Shown here one piece after another: positions 10,579 through 22,429 of a stretch of DNA of 64,000 nt (its first letter is position 1; every line of letters begins with the position of its first letter). A program made the translations under genes and the position numbers. Source of the DNA: Limnoperna fortunei. Lineage: Eukaryota; Mollusca; Bivalvia; Mytilida; Modiolidae. The notes under the pieces were generated by a model that did no database searches, was not told the origin of the DNA, and saw only the letters and a list, made by a program, of their open reading frames with translations. The stretch is from contig OX104112.1 of NCBI GenBank assembly GCA_944474755.1, forward strand, positions 24,578,460-24,642,459. Reading direction: 5' to 3'.

Positions 10579-11690
10579 GTGACTGTAGTTTCTTTGTGTT
10601 TCAAACTGTGTTCGCTTAATGATTCGTTGTGTTTTTAGATCCACACAATATTTCTGTATGTGACAAACAATTTTATTCTCGCCTCTAGATCCTGTCGATG
10701 GGGCCGAATTATCTGCATTTGATGAACAATTGACATAAGCTGAGTAATATGTCGAATTGTAGACTCCTCTGGCTTGGTCAGAACTGTTTACACTAAATAC
10801 TGAACAATTCACCTGACTACACGGTTTTATAAAAAACCTTGATTAGATTTTTATTCCTTCACTGCGAATACTTTTACTGAATGTTACATGTATATTGTTT
10901 TAACATTATTAGAATACTCTATGATCATAAGGCGATTTGTGTGTTTAATTTTGACAATTTCATGGAGACGTCAAGTAAACAAAGCATTACAAGTAAATTA
11001 ATCTAATTTACGGTACTTATGGAGAATTTACTAATTTGTTTTCAATCTCCACGCAAAGGATTCTGTGTTCCTGCGTCAACCGCAATGACCCATGCCACGT
11101 CATAGTTGACGCCATAAGAGACATATCTCATGGCGGATACGCCTCGAGTACAAACGTATTACATTTTTGTAATCCGTATGAAAAAGGCATAAATAAATTT
11201 TATAAAAATGCATACGATTTTGTGTATCTTTTAAAAACAGTTAGTATGTGTTATAACGTGACACCATTGTTCAAGAGACGTCCTGAGGACATGGGAACGC
11301 GCTGAGCATCTCTGCGGGGTGTGGAGAGCATGGGAAGCCACCCAGCACAAGCACGTTTACAACCACAAGAGCTTGCAGTTCAAAAAGGTGTTTTGGGGAT
11401 ATACACGAGACAAATAAATAAAACGTGTCATCGTATTATTTATTTCTGATTTCTTCGCTGATTTCCTCTTAGTTCGGTGACTTATTACACTTTATCAATA
11501 CACAAAGGGCTATTGCTTTATTCAGGTAGACCTTTTACCTAGGCCTTCTTCTCGAAGTAAACATCATGTAAACCTTCAACCTAAATACTACGACTAGGAT
11601 GTCTTCAATTTGTCATTTTTTCGATCTATGGCCGTCATCACGACTCAAATGATCGTTACGGAAAATTGTTCTGAGCAATAGGTAGTTGTT
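10579..11690. repeat. Second unit of the 1-kb tandem duplication
   Basis: This unit is homologous block by block to 9623-10578 but carries about 110 extra bases near 10795-10935. Divergence is substantial (roughly one change in six to eight bases by eye), so the duplication is old. Confidence 0.8.
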
Positions 11691-11999
11691 TTTCTATTCC
11701 TGAACTTTACAATCGACATCGACTAACTATGAAAACACAGCAGGTATCTAATAATAGGCAGACACTGCTTTTTCGTCCGAAGCACCTATGAACACCCGTT
11801 CTTTTGCGAGATTTGGGTTTACTTAGTACTTTATATCGTGTGTCTTTGTCTCCATAGGGATTTTCTCACTGTATTATGGTTTTTACGTTTGTGTGCCGTT
11901 CAGTTTTCGTACAGTTTACTTCTTGACATGTTTAAACGTTTTTGTCCTGACTTTTTCATAAAGATTTAATCCATGGCTTATTGAGTAATTGCGGAAAAC
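11691..11999. other. No feature recognised
   Basis: Nothing recognisable. Confidence 0.4.
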
Positions 12000-12160
12000 C
12001 GTCAGACGATCACATTGGCTTATACATTATTTTTTTCTTAAACACATAGGATGTGCAAATCAAAGCATGCTAATTAAAACGGTCAGAAGATACATGTAAT
12101 AGTGGCATACATATTTTTTAACACGTAAGATATGCGAATCAAAACATTCTTCGACATTGA
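12000..12160. repeat. Diverged direct repeat, about 80-bp unit
   Basis: GTCAGACGATCACATTGGCT... at 12001 is followed by GTCAGAAGATACATGTAATA... near 12083. The units share the order ATACAT-ATTTTTT-AACACATA-GATGTGCAAATCAAA. Confidence 0.5.
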
Positions 12161-12288
12161 CGTTGGGAAACAAATACAAGATCCGGGTCAGTCTTATTTT
12201 TATGATTGTCATATTATATAATTTTTATAGAAAAGGCGAACAAGCTACAAGTACTCATCGCACTTTGGACCCAAATGGCCAGGCTTAC

Positions 12289-12393
12289 ATGCAGTAATCG
12301 TGGTACAGGTCCCATTAAATTGATCACATGACTCATCAATACATTTGCTGCAGGTTTTATTGCAGTTCATGCCATATGTTCCCTTTTTACATG
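12289..12393 (-). CDS. Divergent EGF/laminin-like exon
   Basis: The piece reads CKKGTYGMNCNKTCSKCIDE followed by SCDQFNGTCTTITA, a cysteine spacing typical of EGF/laminin-like repeats of MEGF-type proteins. The acceptor (GTGCTATAATTTCAG) is phase 1. A GTAAGC donor at 12288 gives phase 1 and a 105-base exon, which would fit the transmembrane exon. Reading through that donor adds CKPGHLGPKCDEYL and a stop by about 12243. That would complete the EGF fold, so the true 3' border is uncertain and a terminal exon is possible. Same strand and order as the other receptor exons. Confidence 0.65.
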
Positions 12394-14159
12394 CTGAAAT
12401 TATAGCACAGACTGAAAGGGTTATGACATACTAGGCTTTTTTGGCAATAAATGTATATCAGAACTTTATACAATGATTCGTTTAATCTCATGTGTCAATA
12501 GCATATGCGTTTGGACTTACACTCCATAATTAAATACACAGATTCATGCGAATACTGTATCTATTATGTGCGTTAATTTACGGCAGTACTTTGACATACA
12601 GTTAAAACAAAAATGATCCGTACAATTGTTGAATAAACATCTAATGCTAATAGGCAAACATATATGATTTAGTACTCTACACATATATAGTAAAATTTTT
12701 CTTCAGCCTATTCTATGACAGAAATCCCCCAAAAATCGCAAAAAAATACGCTTTCTGTTGCTGTGTGTGTTAAACACTTTACATACGCTTATTGTGTGAT
12801 AATTTATTCAGCCTGGCATCAATCTAAGCGACCTATCATTCAATGTTCACTGTGCCTGTTTAATAATTTAACCATTCATATATTTATCTATATATTTTTA
12901 TTTATTTAAATGGATCACATTTCCTAATGACACTTACTCTATTTGAAGTTAAAACCGCATTTAAAACTTAATTATGTTCTTCATTTTTACAAGAATGTTT
13001 TCTTTAAAAATTTGAGTTTTCAAGCATACATTTTGCAAGCTCTGACAAACTCGTCTAAAACCGTTAATGTTTAAAACACTACTAGGAATGAAATTTTAAA
13101 AACATAAGTAAATGCTTGCGTATAGGGGAAACTATTAACATTGTTTGCTCTCACTTAGGCACCAAGTTTCATTGAGTAATGAGTGAACCCTCAAAACGAG
13201 CGAAATAATTTCAGCTATATCACATTAAATTTTTGGGGTGTCCTGTCAGATAAAATTTTTCGGAAATTAAGAAACCCTGAAGGGTATTCAAGGAAACTAA
13301 CAAACACCCATAAAATAGTCCGAACATGGGCTTACTACAATCAGATGAAAAATAGCCATTACATTTGACAAATTATATAAATAAATTTATTTATCAATTC
13401 TATATGAAATTGCTTTTTATATACAGCTCACATATCAACATTCCATTGAATAATAAATCCACTGTCTATGCTACGGTTCGGCGCAGGTAAATATCAAAAT
13501 AAGAACTAATTTTCTCTCCCCCAATCAAAGGTCATTTACAGAGCCGTTGTCAAATAGTTTATTTATCATTAAAATCTTATGTATCAGGAAGAACATTAAA
13601 AGCGTCCACGGGCCGTTTTTGTGTCTTTTTAAATTGTTACAGGTTATTTATAACAAAAGTACACGTGTATTGAACAATCGATCAATGTCATTCAGGACAT
13701 GAATTCGAACTTATCAAAGTTAATAATGTTTGCAATTTTAGGGCGGTGTATTCTTACATGAACACCCTTTCCACCTGTTTGAAAGAAAGTTATACAAGTA
13801 CCTAACTATCGAGATATTTCAAATCATTCTAGAAGGAAAGAGTTCCTTTAGATATCTGTAGACATTGGACATGTAACTGCAAAACATGATGGAGTGCCGC
13901 ATATGTTTTAACCGTACAGTTTCGCAAAAAACTAGGCTTTGGCAGTGGATATACTTACGAAGTATGTCAGAGTGATATTTTTGGATGCATATGGGATGTT
14001 CAAGAAATAATGACAAATCCGCTATCGTTCTATATGGACAGAGTCACAAATTAAGAAGACGTACTAGGTTTGTATTAGCTATAGTCTTTCCAGGTTCAAC
14101 ATTTTGTTATCTTTATATCACTTTTGGTGATCAACTCTCCTCAGCATTTTAAATATGGA
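12394..14159. other. Presumed intron; nothing recognised
   Basis: About 1.8 kb of AT-rich DNA. Small open frames at 12715-12909, 13183-13368 and 13819-14016 lack support. Confidence 0.4.
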
Positions 14160-14250
14160 TTGGGTTTTGAAGGCCACTGATGAGTCAGCAACGAGCATAA
14201 GCGTAGTAAATTCTATTAACCTTAGTATTTTATTTATATAAACTCATATA
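14160..14250 (+). mobile_element. Decayed hammerhead-bearing repeat fragment
   Basis: GGCCACTGATGAGTCAGCAA followed by GTAGTAAATTCTATTAACC matches the layout of the repeat at 8.87 kb. Stem II and the CGAAA box are destroyed, so only the CTGATGAG half of the ribozyme core remains. Confidence 0.5.
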
Positions 14251-15309
14251 AAAAATCGTTAAATAATCACACATGCTTAAATTTGAATCTAGTTCATATA
14301 CAATTGGTAAAACCTCGTTAAGATAAAGGTTAAAACGTGCAAACAAATCAAAACTTCCAGTAAAAACCTGCTTACAGAAAAATAATTAAATGAAATAAAA
14401 TCTCAAAAAACTTTTGAAAGATCTTATTAAATAAGAACAATGCATCTGTATTTCTCAGAAATGAACCAGAACATATATAAATGAGCTCTCACAGCGCCGT
14501 CGAAAGCAAAATATATTTCAAACGTCAATAAGAAGTACACCTTGACACCGTCGAAAAACAATTTTACAATTCTAAAGGTGTGTCATTGTTTTGAACAGGG
14601 TTCTGAAAATATTCACAGATAAATAAAATAGAATTTCGAAATCGAAGTGTACCTTCCCAACGTGTACAATTTGCCCAAAGAAATAATGACAATTTACGCA
14701 CAGTTCGGGAGATTATATACTGGGTGCTTTGTCAACGTTATTACATATTGTGTGTTTCTTGATTACATTGACACGCTCTAACATAGGAAGGAAAGCTAAG
14801 TAATGACTTCCAATTACCAAAAGTTGAATATAAGTAAGAATCTGATATACATGTAACTTCTTAGGTCCTGAGGTAAAAGGTAAACTAGATAAGTAATGTC
14901 TGATTGTTATTTTTTATTGCCATAACCGCAGACAAAAGAATGGCGTGTTCATTTGTGATAATTTTTTAATGATAATGAATTGTACGAAATGGTCATAATT
15001 AAAGCTTGAAAAATATTGCTGGTTTTTAATTGAATTAGAAATTCCCAAATGATAGAATAAGTCAGAAACATGCTTTCGTTTTAGATATTGCTACCTCCAG
15101 TATCAGTGTATATGTAAATTAATGATTGGCAGAAAAGGAAACAAACCACGATAGTCGGAAAATTGACGCCAAAATGTTACATAGTTTTACGTTCCTTAAA
15201 ATTTCTGAATTCGGGAAAATGCATATAGTTTAAGTAAATTAGCAATTCAAGCTAAACAATTTAGGGTATTAAGGTAAGTTTGATCTGAGGAAAGGAACAC
15301 TTACTACGT
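14251..15309. other. Presumed intron; nothing recognised
   Basis: AT-rich DNA without supported features. Confidence 0.4.
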
Positions 15310-16159
15310 GCCCACAGCGGCTAATTAACAGGTATATATTTATATATATGTCTAGAAGATTATGCAACTATACAAATATTGAGATGTTTCTACAATCAAA
15401 TAAATATATTATTAAATAATATACGACGATCCCTTTGACCAACTGATGGCTTTCTTCAGTACTTACTTACTTGGGGGTTTTTAACGTCCTTGACTACCGT
15501 ACAACGGTCTCGCACGGACTTTTTGCCTAATGGCTTTTATTGAAAATTTTTTTTCTTTACCTATTTTTTTGTATTTTTGGGGTTTTATAGGCCATAAATA
15601 CTATAAGAGAAATGATAAAAGTAGTCAGAAATGCCGCAACCAAAAATACTTTGTGGAAGTAGATTAATCTATCAAGCTACATCCAGCTAGATAACCAAGA
15701 CGCTAGCAGCAAGTACGGGACGTGCCATGGCAGCGACGCGTGCGCCTACTCTTATCAAATACTGCCAATCTGGTTTTTAACGTGCCAGTTGATGGAATAC
15801 TGTACACGAGGCACCAGTTTTACGTCTCATTTGAGAGAAGAAAAAAAACTATTTACATGTATATATACATTACTATGGCCTAACATGATTAAATAGAATT
15901 TGAAAATAAAAAAGTAACTCAGTTATATACATTTCAAAGTGGAATTGCATTACATTTGTTGTTAGTTGGGTATTTTTATGTACAATATTTTTGTAAATTA
16001 TAAGATAATAATCATATACATGTTCTGATGTTTTTTTTCTATTTTTAAGAAATCTATTAGAGTATTCTATTCTTTATTTCTCTCCTTTTTTTCTTTTTTT
16101 GAGGTTTTTTTTAAATATATACAATATTGCTATAAACATTATAGCAGGGATTATTGTTC

Positions 16160-16942
16160 AGAAGTAGGGACCAAAACGTAGCTCTTGGAATGCCCTATTT
16201 TGTATTATTATTATTATTATTATTATTATGATTATTGTCGTTATTACGCGTAATCATCAGTAGGTGTCCGAGACGAGGCTCTTGGCTTACTCTACCAGAC
16301 TTTTATTTGTATTCCGTAGTAGGGAACCGCCCGAGACGACGCTCTTGGCATACCCTCCTTCGGTTGAATAATTTTTTTTTAATATTTAATTTTTGCCGTT
16401 ATTGCATGTGTTCCTCATAAGGTGCCCGAGACGAAGCTCTTGGTTTACCTTACTGAAGAGTAGGTTTGTTACATGTTATAGGGATTGGGGTATTTATGAT
16501 TTATTTGCTATATCCCTCAGTAGCTACCCGAGACGAAGCTCTTTGCTTACTCTACCGAGGATTTGAATTGAATTTGTAGTCGGATCTAGGCACCTGCTCG
16601 AGACGATGCTCTTGGCGTACCCTACTGTTTTTTTTAACATGTTCATTATTATTGTTGCCGTTATTACGCGTGTTCCTCATAAGGTGCCAGAGACGAGCTC
16701 TTGGCTTACCATACTGAGGAGTAGGGTTGTTACTTGTTATAGGGATTGGGTTTTTATGAATTTCATATGTCCCTCAGTAACAGCCCGAGACGAAGCTCTT
16801 TGCTTACTCCACCGAGGATTTGACTTTATTTTGTAATCGGAAGTAGGCACCTGCCCGAGACGATGATCTTGGCATATCCTGCTTAGGTGTAATTTTAACT
16901 TTTTCATTATTATTATTGTCGTTGTTACGCGTGTTCCTCAGT
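16160..16942. repeat. Higher-order satellite array, about 262-bp period
   Basis: A core of about 35 bases, CCCGAGACGAAGCTCTTGGC plus TTACCCTACTGAGG-like sequence, occurs near 16170 (degenerate), 16263, 16332, 16427, 16528, 16598, 16690, 16784 and 16855. Spacings repeat as about 70, 95 and 97, giving a three-core higher-order unit. A second landmark, CGTTATTACGCGTGTTCCTC, recurs at 16394, 16656 and 16919, a 262-263 bp period. Open frames 16235-16420 and 16606-16836 are by-products. Confidence 0.8.
16203..16235. repeat. (ATT)n microsatellite
   Basis: About ten ATT units in a row, leading into the higher-order repeat. Confidence 0.85.
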
Positions 16943-17113
16943 GTCAATATCAATCTATAAATAAATGATAAAAGTTGGTTATTGGTACATCAGCATCTGG
17001 TGGTGACGTACTCGGGTCTGATGTTATTGATCTTGAACTTTTTCAGATCACAGCTAATTGTCAATACATAAGGTAGTACTTTTCAGTTGTCAGTTGTATA
17101 GATCATCTAATCT

Positions 17114-17762
17114 TTAACTTCTTGATATTCGTGAATTTATTACAGAGCAAATTTCTTTAATCCAGAATCTCTCTCGGGCATCCCTTTCAGATTCTCGCCA
17201 CTTGCAACTCTGCCAGATAATTAGGATTTTTATGTGATCAAAATCCTTTGGAGTGTGGTCGGGCAGTCGGAAGTGTTGGCATACGGGCAGAAACTGTTTT
17301 TTAGTTAGGTCACTTCTGTGACCATTCAGTCGTTTGTGGAATGGCTGTTTGGACTCGCCGACATATTGTAAGCCACAGATGGGGCACTCAAGAATGTAAA
17401 TGACATTCAAGCTTTTGCAGTTAACAGTAGTGAATATTTTGTACTGTTTACCTGTGGCTTTGCTGTCCTTAGTGCACGTCCTTATAGCTTGACTATAAGG
17501 AATGGTCTTTGCCACATGAGGAGGATGATAGCTACTAGGTAAAAGTTATTAGTTGGTGTCTGTTGGTTTTGAATACAGGTCAGTAGACAACTCACCATTT
17601 GCGGATAATGAGCTGGAAGTATCGAGGAAAGACATACTAGATTTTGAGATTTCATAAGTAAATTTGATAGAGGGATGGATGTCATTGGCACGTGTGATAC
17701 AATTTGTAATCCCTCATCAGTATGTATCCACTTCATATCAACATCATCAATAAACCTGTACC
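17114..17762 (-). pseudogene. Penelope-like reverse transcriptase end plus GIY-YIG endonuclease
   Basis: Penelope-like elements prime reverse transcription with a GIY-YIG nuclease fused after the polymerase. From the 5' side, RFIDDVDMKWIHTDEGLQ (17690-17755) is reverse transcriptase motif C, with FIDD in the catalytic position. After frameshifts comes a linker start, KTIPYSQAIR. The next part, TGKQYKIFTTVNCKSLN then VIYILECPICGLQYVGES, and KRLNGHRSD, is the GIY-YIG domain, open from 17515 to 17114 (133 residues). About 450 bp of linker present in copy 2 is deleted here. The palm motifs A and B are absent, so the copy cannot encode an active enzyme. Confidence 0.85.
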
Positions 17763-19927
17763 AAGATAGTGGTTTTTCAATAGACGATTTGATAAGTTCT
17801 TTTTCTTATTTACCCATAAATATGTCCCCATAGCTGTTCCATTTATTTGTGTAAATGAATGGCCATTTCATGTATATATCTGTCCACTTAAATAAGCATC
17901 TGATATAACTTATTTGCTTTGAAAAGATATTGAATAATGTATTCATTCTAGTATTAGGATTGAAAATAAATGAAAACGAGTCAAATTTTCCATTTGAACT
18001 ACCGCATTTACTGGCATTACTATGCACGATTTGTCACTAGAACGAATACTCGTTTCCTCGCATTTTTGCGAGGGTACGAATTTAGTTCCATTACTCGTAA
18101 TATAGCAGAGCGGGACTGAATCACTCCCGTCACTTTGATGTCCAAAATAAGTACCATATATAATCAGGTGTGGTCAATCTTGACATCTTTCGACAGTGTG
18201 ACCATTTGGTTTTATAGGTTTCATGTTTCGATCATTATTGATACATGATAATAGTTGTTGCCGTTTTTTATAACCTGCTGTGCCTTGCGTATTTATTGAC
18301 ATTCAAGTCTTTTTAATTACGTTAACTACATGAACAACATAAATAAACCTGAAACGGAATGGCGTGTTGCATCTTGGGTAGATATATGTAAATTACTGGA
18401 TTCTTACTGCATAATGGTTGTTACAGTATGCAAATTAGCACGTTTATAAAAAAATTAGGTCACATAATCCTTATACGGAAAAATGATCAACATAGCATTT
18501 TCCACGTGCATCTTCAGAGACGAACAAAAATTCTTTAATAAAAATCGTTTCCGGTTAGTTTCGCAAAGTCTAAAGCTTTAATAAAGTAAAGAAGATAAAT
18601 ATTATGTTTTAATTTTGTATAAATAGACAGAAGGTACAATTTTTTATTTGCTACATTACAAACAATAGGACTTAATTCTGCCTTCAATTCGACTAATCAC
18701 AAAACTAACTTCGGATTATAACGACAGTAAAATTCGGCCTAGATATGTCACTACTGCTTAAACATTGTATTGAGGCCTTAAATGTGTATTTATGTAACAA
18801 TACTCTATAAAATAATAACATTGTAATCTTTTACATCAATTGTTATTTGTTTACTTTAGAAAAAGAATATTTTAGAAATGTTAACTATCCAATAATAAAA
18901 ACAAGGCAGATACACGATTCAAGAACATCCCATTTAATTATTTTGCTGGATATCAAATTAGTGGATAACAACTGTTTGGATACTTCATTACTATTGTATT
19001 TAACATTTTGTACAAATGGACATATTAATTCCGGATTGTTTAGGAGTTCAATTATTACGGATATAACATTTGGAATTTTTTAATTTTCTTTATTGATTGC
19101 AAATCTCACCAGTTGGAATTTCGAAAAAAAACAGTTAAAATTATTCTTTATATTATTGTAATTAATAAACTATTTAAGTATAATTAACTGCTACTAACAA
19201 ATAATTAAATATTAACTTTCATATTTTTTCATTTTTAGGGCTATAGATCCCCCAACCAAAAATCATCGATAGGTATGGATTATTAAACATGTTGAAGAGG
19301 TTATTAAACACAAAATTTAAAAATTTAAAAAGTGGCATGAAATGCAAGCTTAAGAGTGCTTATAAGTCGGACGGGCGGACTCCGGCATTTATATATTTCC
19401 TTCTCTGCATTGTGGCTGAGGAAAATAAATCCTTGTCATTTCTGTTAACTTCAGGTGACAATTATAAATGCCAATTCAAATTTATCATAAATAATAAATG
19501 AGACGGTTATATATGTTAAAAGTAATATTGGTTAGTAATGCCCTTTGTCAATCTAATACATCCTACTGCCGATTTTCCCTCTGCGACGCATTATCTTATC
19601 GATGAATCAAAGTGTTTCTTACGATACTATGAGCAAGACTGTTAGCTGAGTTGCAACGCCTTTGAAGACAAGATGAGCAAGTCCTGTTGCAACTATAACC
19701 GAAATTGCTTTGTCATTTTGTGATCATACAATTAAAATATATTGTTTTAAATGAAAAAAATATAAACATTAACTACTGTATAAAATATTCATAAGTAATG
19801 GTCGTGGATTATATTATATTGGACACATAAATGCTCATAAGATTAAATTGTAGAATATCACAACATTATTTAGTTTAATTAAAAAAACATTCAAAAGAGA
19901 AATAGAAATAAAGAAATATATACCTAC
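17763..19927. other. Presumed intron; nothing recognised
   Basis: About 2.2 kb of AT-rich DNA. Open frames at 17806-18027, 18847-19083 and 19289-19501 have no domain, splice or repeat support. Confidence 0.4.
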
Positions 19928-20065
19928 CTATTGAACAATTAATAAGCTCCCATCCAGCATCACAATGTCCATGTGGGCAACTTCCGTTAATAGGACTACA
20001 GCCAGCTCCATTTAAACAATGGCATTTAAACTGACAATTCTTACCAAATCTTCCATGAGCACACT
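19928..20065 (-). CDS. EGF-like exon C of the receptor-like gene
   Basis: A 138-base exon, phase 1 at both ends (TTATTTAG acceptor, GTAGGT donor). It reads ECAHGRFGKNCQFKCHCLNG, then AGCSPINGSCPHGHCDAGWE, then LINCSI. Eight cysteines in a CX6CX3CXC-type spacing with a GW near the end are typical of the EGF/laminin-like repeats of mollusc MEGF, scavenger F and phosphatase-kappa-like receptors. It is one of three exons of exactly 138 bases with about 65-75% identity; the others are at 25710 and 27515. Symmetric phase allows duplication without frame loss. It is extracellular by family knowledge. No stop or frameshift is present. Confidence 0.8.
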
Positions 20066-21260
20066 CTAAATAATATTTTTTTAATGCACAATAGATATTG
20101 AATTGTTCCTTTATCAAAGTATTTACACGATAGGGCTAATCACTAAGCAAATTTGAATATGGTTAAGTCAGATATCGAGATGTCATAGTTACTGCATCAT
20201 TAAATAAAAGCGATGATTCCAATGTTTTCATTACGAAAATTTGTGGAAGTTGACTTCATAGAGTTTTCGACTAGAATAGTAAATTTTTAAATATTTAAAA
20301 CAAACTTTAATTTCAACGATAATGGCAAAAGCAAGTAAAAGGACCAAAACGCATGGGTCTTTGTTTGAAAACATTGAAAATGTAAACATGATGAAACATT
20401 TATTTTTTTAAATTTACATTAACATAAAAAAACTGAAAAGTGATTAAACATCATCAACCTTTGATTTGGTGGGATGTGAAAGTTATAATGTTTAACCATT
20501 TTACTTATTTGCTGTTTAAAAGTTTCTTGAACATCGGTCCATCACGTTACCCAGTTTTAGATACATTGCAACTGATTTAATGTTTAATGAATATCTAGAT
20601 CTGTACCCAGAAAATGTTTGCAGAGCATCAATATTAACAACTGTCAAGTATTTTCAGGTGGCAATTAATAATGCCGATTTGAACAGATTGCAAATGACAA
20701 ATTTTCTAACTATGCGCGAGGGTGGAAAATGTAATATTGATATGTAAAACATCTTTTTCAAACCGCAGTCCAATCTATCAGGCATTCCATTTAGCAAAAT
20801 GGATTGTTTCTGGGGGCAATTTGAGCAATTGTGAATTTTATTATAAAATAAGAATCTTACTTTTGTGTAAGCAGATTATTGGATTTCTTAAATTTTGACA
20901 TAAATTATGGAATTTTTAGTCAGAGCATTAGGAACAATTTAAATTTTATTGCCTAACTACTACGATCAGAAAATCCAGTTATCCTATAGTACTAATGCAA
21001 GATTGTCTTTCTCTAACTTATAAAGTAGTAAATAATCGAAATCAAGTACAACTTCGCCCACCCCCATTTTGTGGTCACGAGGTAAATGGAAGTGTTTTGT
21101 TTGTGACTTCATTAAATTTTGTTTATGTGTTATTTTCAGGTCGAGAATATTACGCAAACAGAAAATATCCGATACATTGTACTGCTCAGTGGTAAGTGGT
21201 ACAATTTTACAATATTATTTGGTTCATATCAAGTATAAAGAAAAAAATTAAGATCGCATC
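20066..21260. repeat. Intron part of EGF duplication segment C
   Basis: This intron sequence is alignable by eye with the sequence upstream of the 25.7-kb exon (25848-26540) and in part with 27653-28870. The shared blocks are GGTCCATCACGTTACC (20537 and 26309 regions), TTTTCAGGTGGCAAT / TTTTCAGGTAGGAAC, and CCGATTTGAACAGA. It holds one CCGCAGTCCAAT unit at 20763-20774, the single-copy counterpart of the 37-bp array at 26537. Open frames at 20995-21251 are not supported. Confidence 0.65.
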
Positions 21261-21267
21261 TACAGTT

Positions 21268-21690
21268 GGGTGCAGTCCTAACATAACATGCTAGTTAACT
21301 TGAAAAGCAGAGATTCTGACTGCTTTAAGTTAACTTCGAGCAGAGAATTTGACTGGTTTGAGCAGAGATTTTGACAACCCAAGTTAACTTGGGCTGTTCT
21401 TTTGACAATTTTTTTTATACAATATATTTCTGTCCATTTGACAATTTGTTGACAATTTCTGTCCACTGGACATTTTTGTTCTTTTGACAATTTTTGTCCA
21501 CTGGACTTTTTTTCTTTTGACAATTTCTGTCCTCTGGACAATTTTTTTTCTCTTGATAATTTTGTCACGTGATAAGTTTGTCAACAGGACATTTTTGTGA
21601 CAATTTTGTCACGTGACAATTTTGTCCACTGGACATTTTTTATTTTGGAAATTTATGTCCACTTTGTCAACTTGCTAACCTTTCGACTGC
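21268..21690. repeat. Left subterminal repeats of the 4.4-kb element
   Basis: Repeated TTGACAATTT, TGTCCACTGGACATTTTTGT and GTCACGTGACAATTTTGTC units. They form palindromes (TCCACTGGA, CACGTG) and mirror the right subterminal block 25345-25640. Open frames 21278-21584 are repeat artefacts. Confidence 0.75.
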
Positions 21691-22031
21691 ACTTTAAAAC
21701 ACTTTTAACTTTTACCTTTTTAATGTCTTATTGCGCCGTTGTTTCCTTTAATTAAATATAATGACTGTATAGTCCAATAAAGTGAGACATATCTTTGTTA
21801 TATAAATATCTATCATTCAAGCAATTCTTCGATATCATAATATAAATTACAACTCTTGAACTTGGCAATCATTCAAAATATAAATTAAGTCTACATGTAT
21901 CCAATTGAAAGTACATTCAATATCCAAAATGTGTGTTAATAATAAAAAAAGGTTAAAAATCTATGAGAGTTCTGTATTTTAACAACTAAATCTTATTAAA
22001 GTACACAACAATTAAACAATAATATACAATT

Positions 22032-22171
22032 ACTGTCTTTTGATGAGGTAAATGTGTGGAGTTATTGACTTTTGAAAAAACTGTTATTCACCGAGCCCAG
22101 CGGGCGAAGTGAATAACAAAGAGTTTTTTCAAAAGTCAATAACTCCACACATTTACCGAATCAAAAGACAG
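22032..22171. repeat. Hairpin 1, about 60-bp arms
   Basis: ACTGTCTTTTGATGAGGTAA... through GTTATTCAC at 22032-22092 pairs with GTGAATAACAAAGAG... through CAAAAGACAGT at 22112-22171. There are few mismatches, and the loop is CGAGCCCAGCGGGCGAA. Confidence 0.85.
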
Positions 22172-22181
22172 TTATTGTTTT

Positions 22182-22353
22182 ATTCAATAAAAAAGGATAT
22201 TCACTAAAAATAAAATGGTTATTCACCGCGGGAAAATGCATGCGATTGTTATTTAAAAAAGGGAATAACCGGGATTCTATAAATAACAATCGCATGCATT
22301 TTCCCGTGGTGAATAACCATTTTATTTTTAGTGAATATCCTTTTTTATTCAAA
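22182..22353. repeat. Hairpin 2, about 70-bp arms
   Basis: CAATAAAAAAGGATATTCAC... through GCATGCGATTGTTATTT pairs almost perfectly with AAATAACAATCGCATGC... through GTGAATATCCTTTTTTATT. The loop is about 22 bases. The minus-strand open frame 22161-22352 is the hairpin read through. Confidence 0.85.
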
Positions 22354-22429
22354 TTTTTCAGTCACATTATTTTTATACAAAATGTTTTATATATTATTGA
22401 ATAATGTAAAATATCTTATATTTACAATG

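Larger units (their letters stand above)
15461..16942. mobile_element. 1.48-kb insertion in Penelope-like copy 1, TCAGT flanks
   Basis: Copy 2 reads GGCTTTCTTCAGTGTCAATA without interruption at 33041-33060. Copy 1 has the same sequence split after TTCAGT at 15460, resuming with CAGTGTCAATA at 16939. The two junctions share TCAGT, a probable target duplication. The insert has a unique head of about 400 bp (AACGTCCTTGACTACCGTAC and AACGTGCCAGTTGATGGAAT blocks), an AT/T-rich middle, and a tandem array at its right end. No transposase or inverted ends are visible. The class is unknown. Confidence 0.7.
15310..17762 (-). mobile_element. Penelope-like retroelement, copy 1 (truncated, interrupted)
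   Basis: The element reads on the minus strand: end of the reverse transcriptase palm, a shortened linker, GIY-YIG endonuclease, then a 3' non-coding tail. The tail contains GTCTAGAAGATTATGCAAC (15352-15370) and CCAACTGATGGCTTTCTTCA. It is homologous to copy 2 at 32.2-34.3 kb. Homology of both copies ends at the same 5' point, right before the catalytic FIDD box. The tail is interrupted at 15461-16942 by a separate insertion. Confidence 0.75.
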
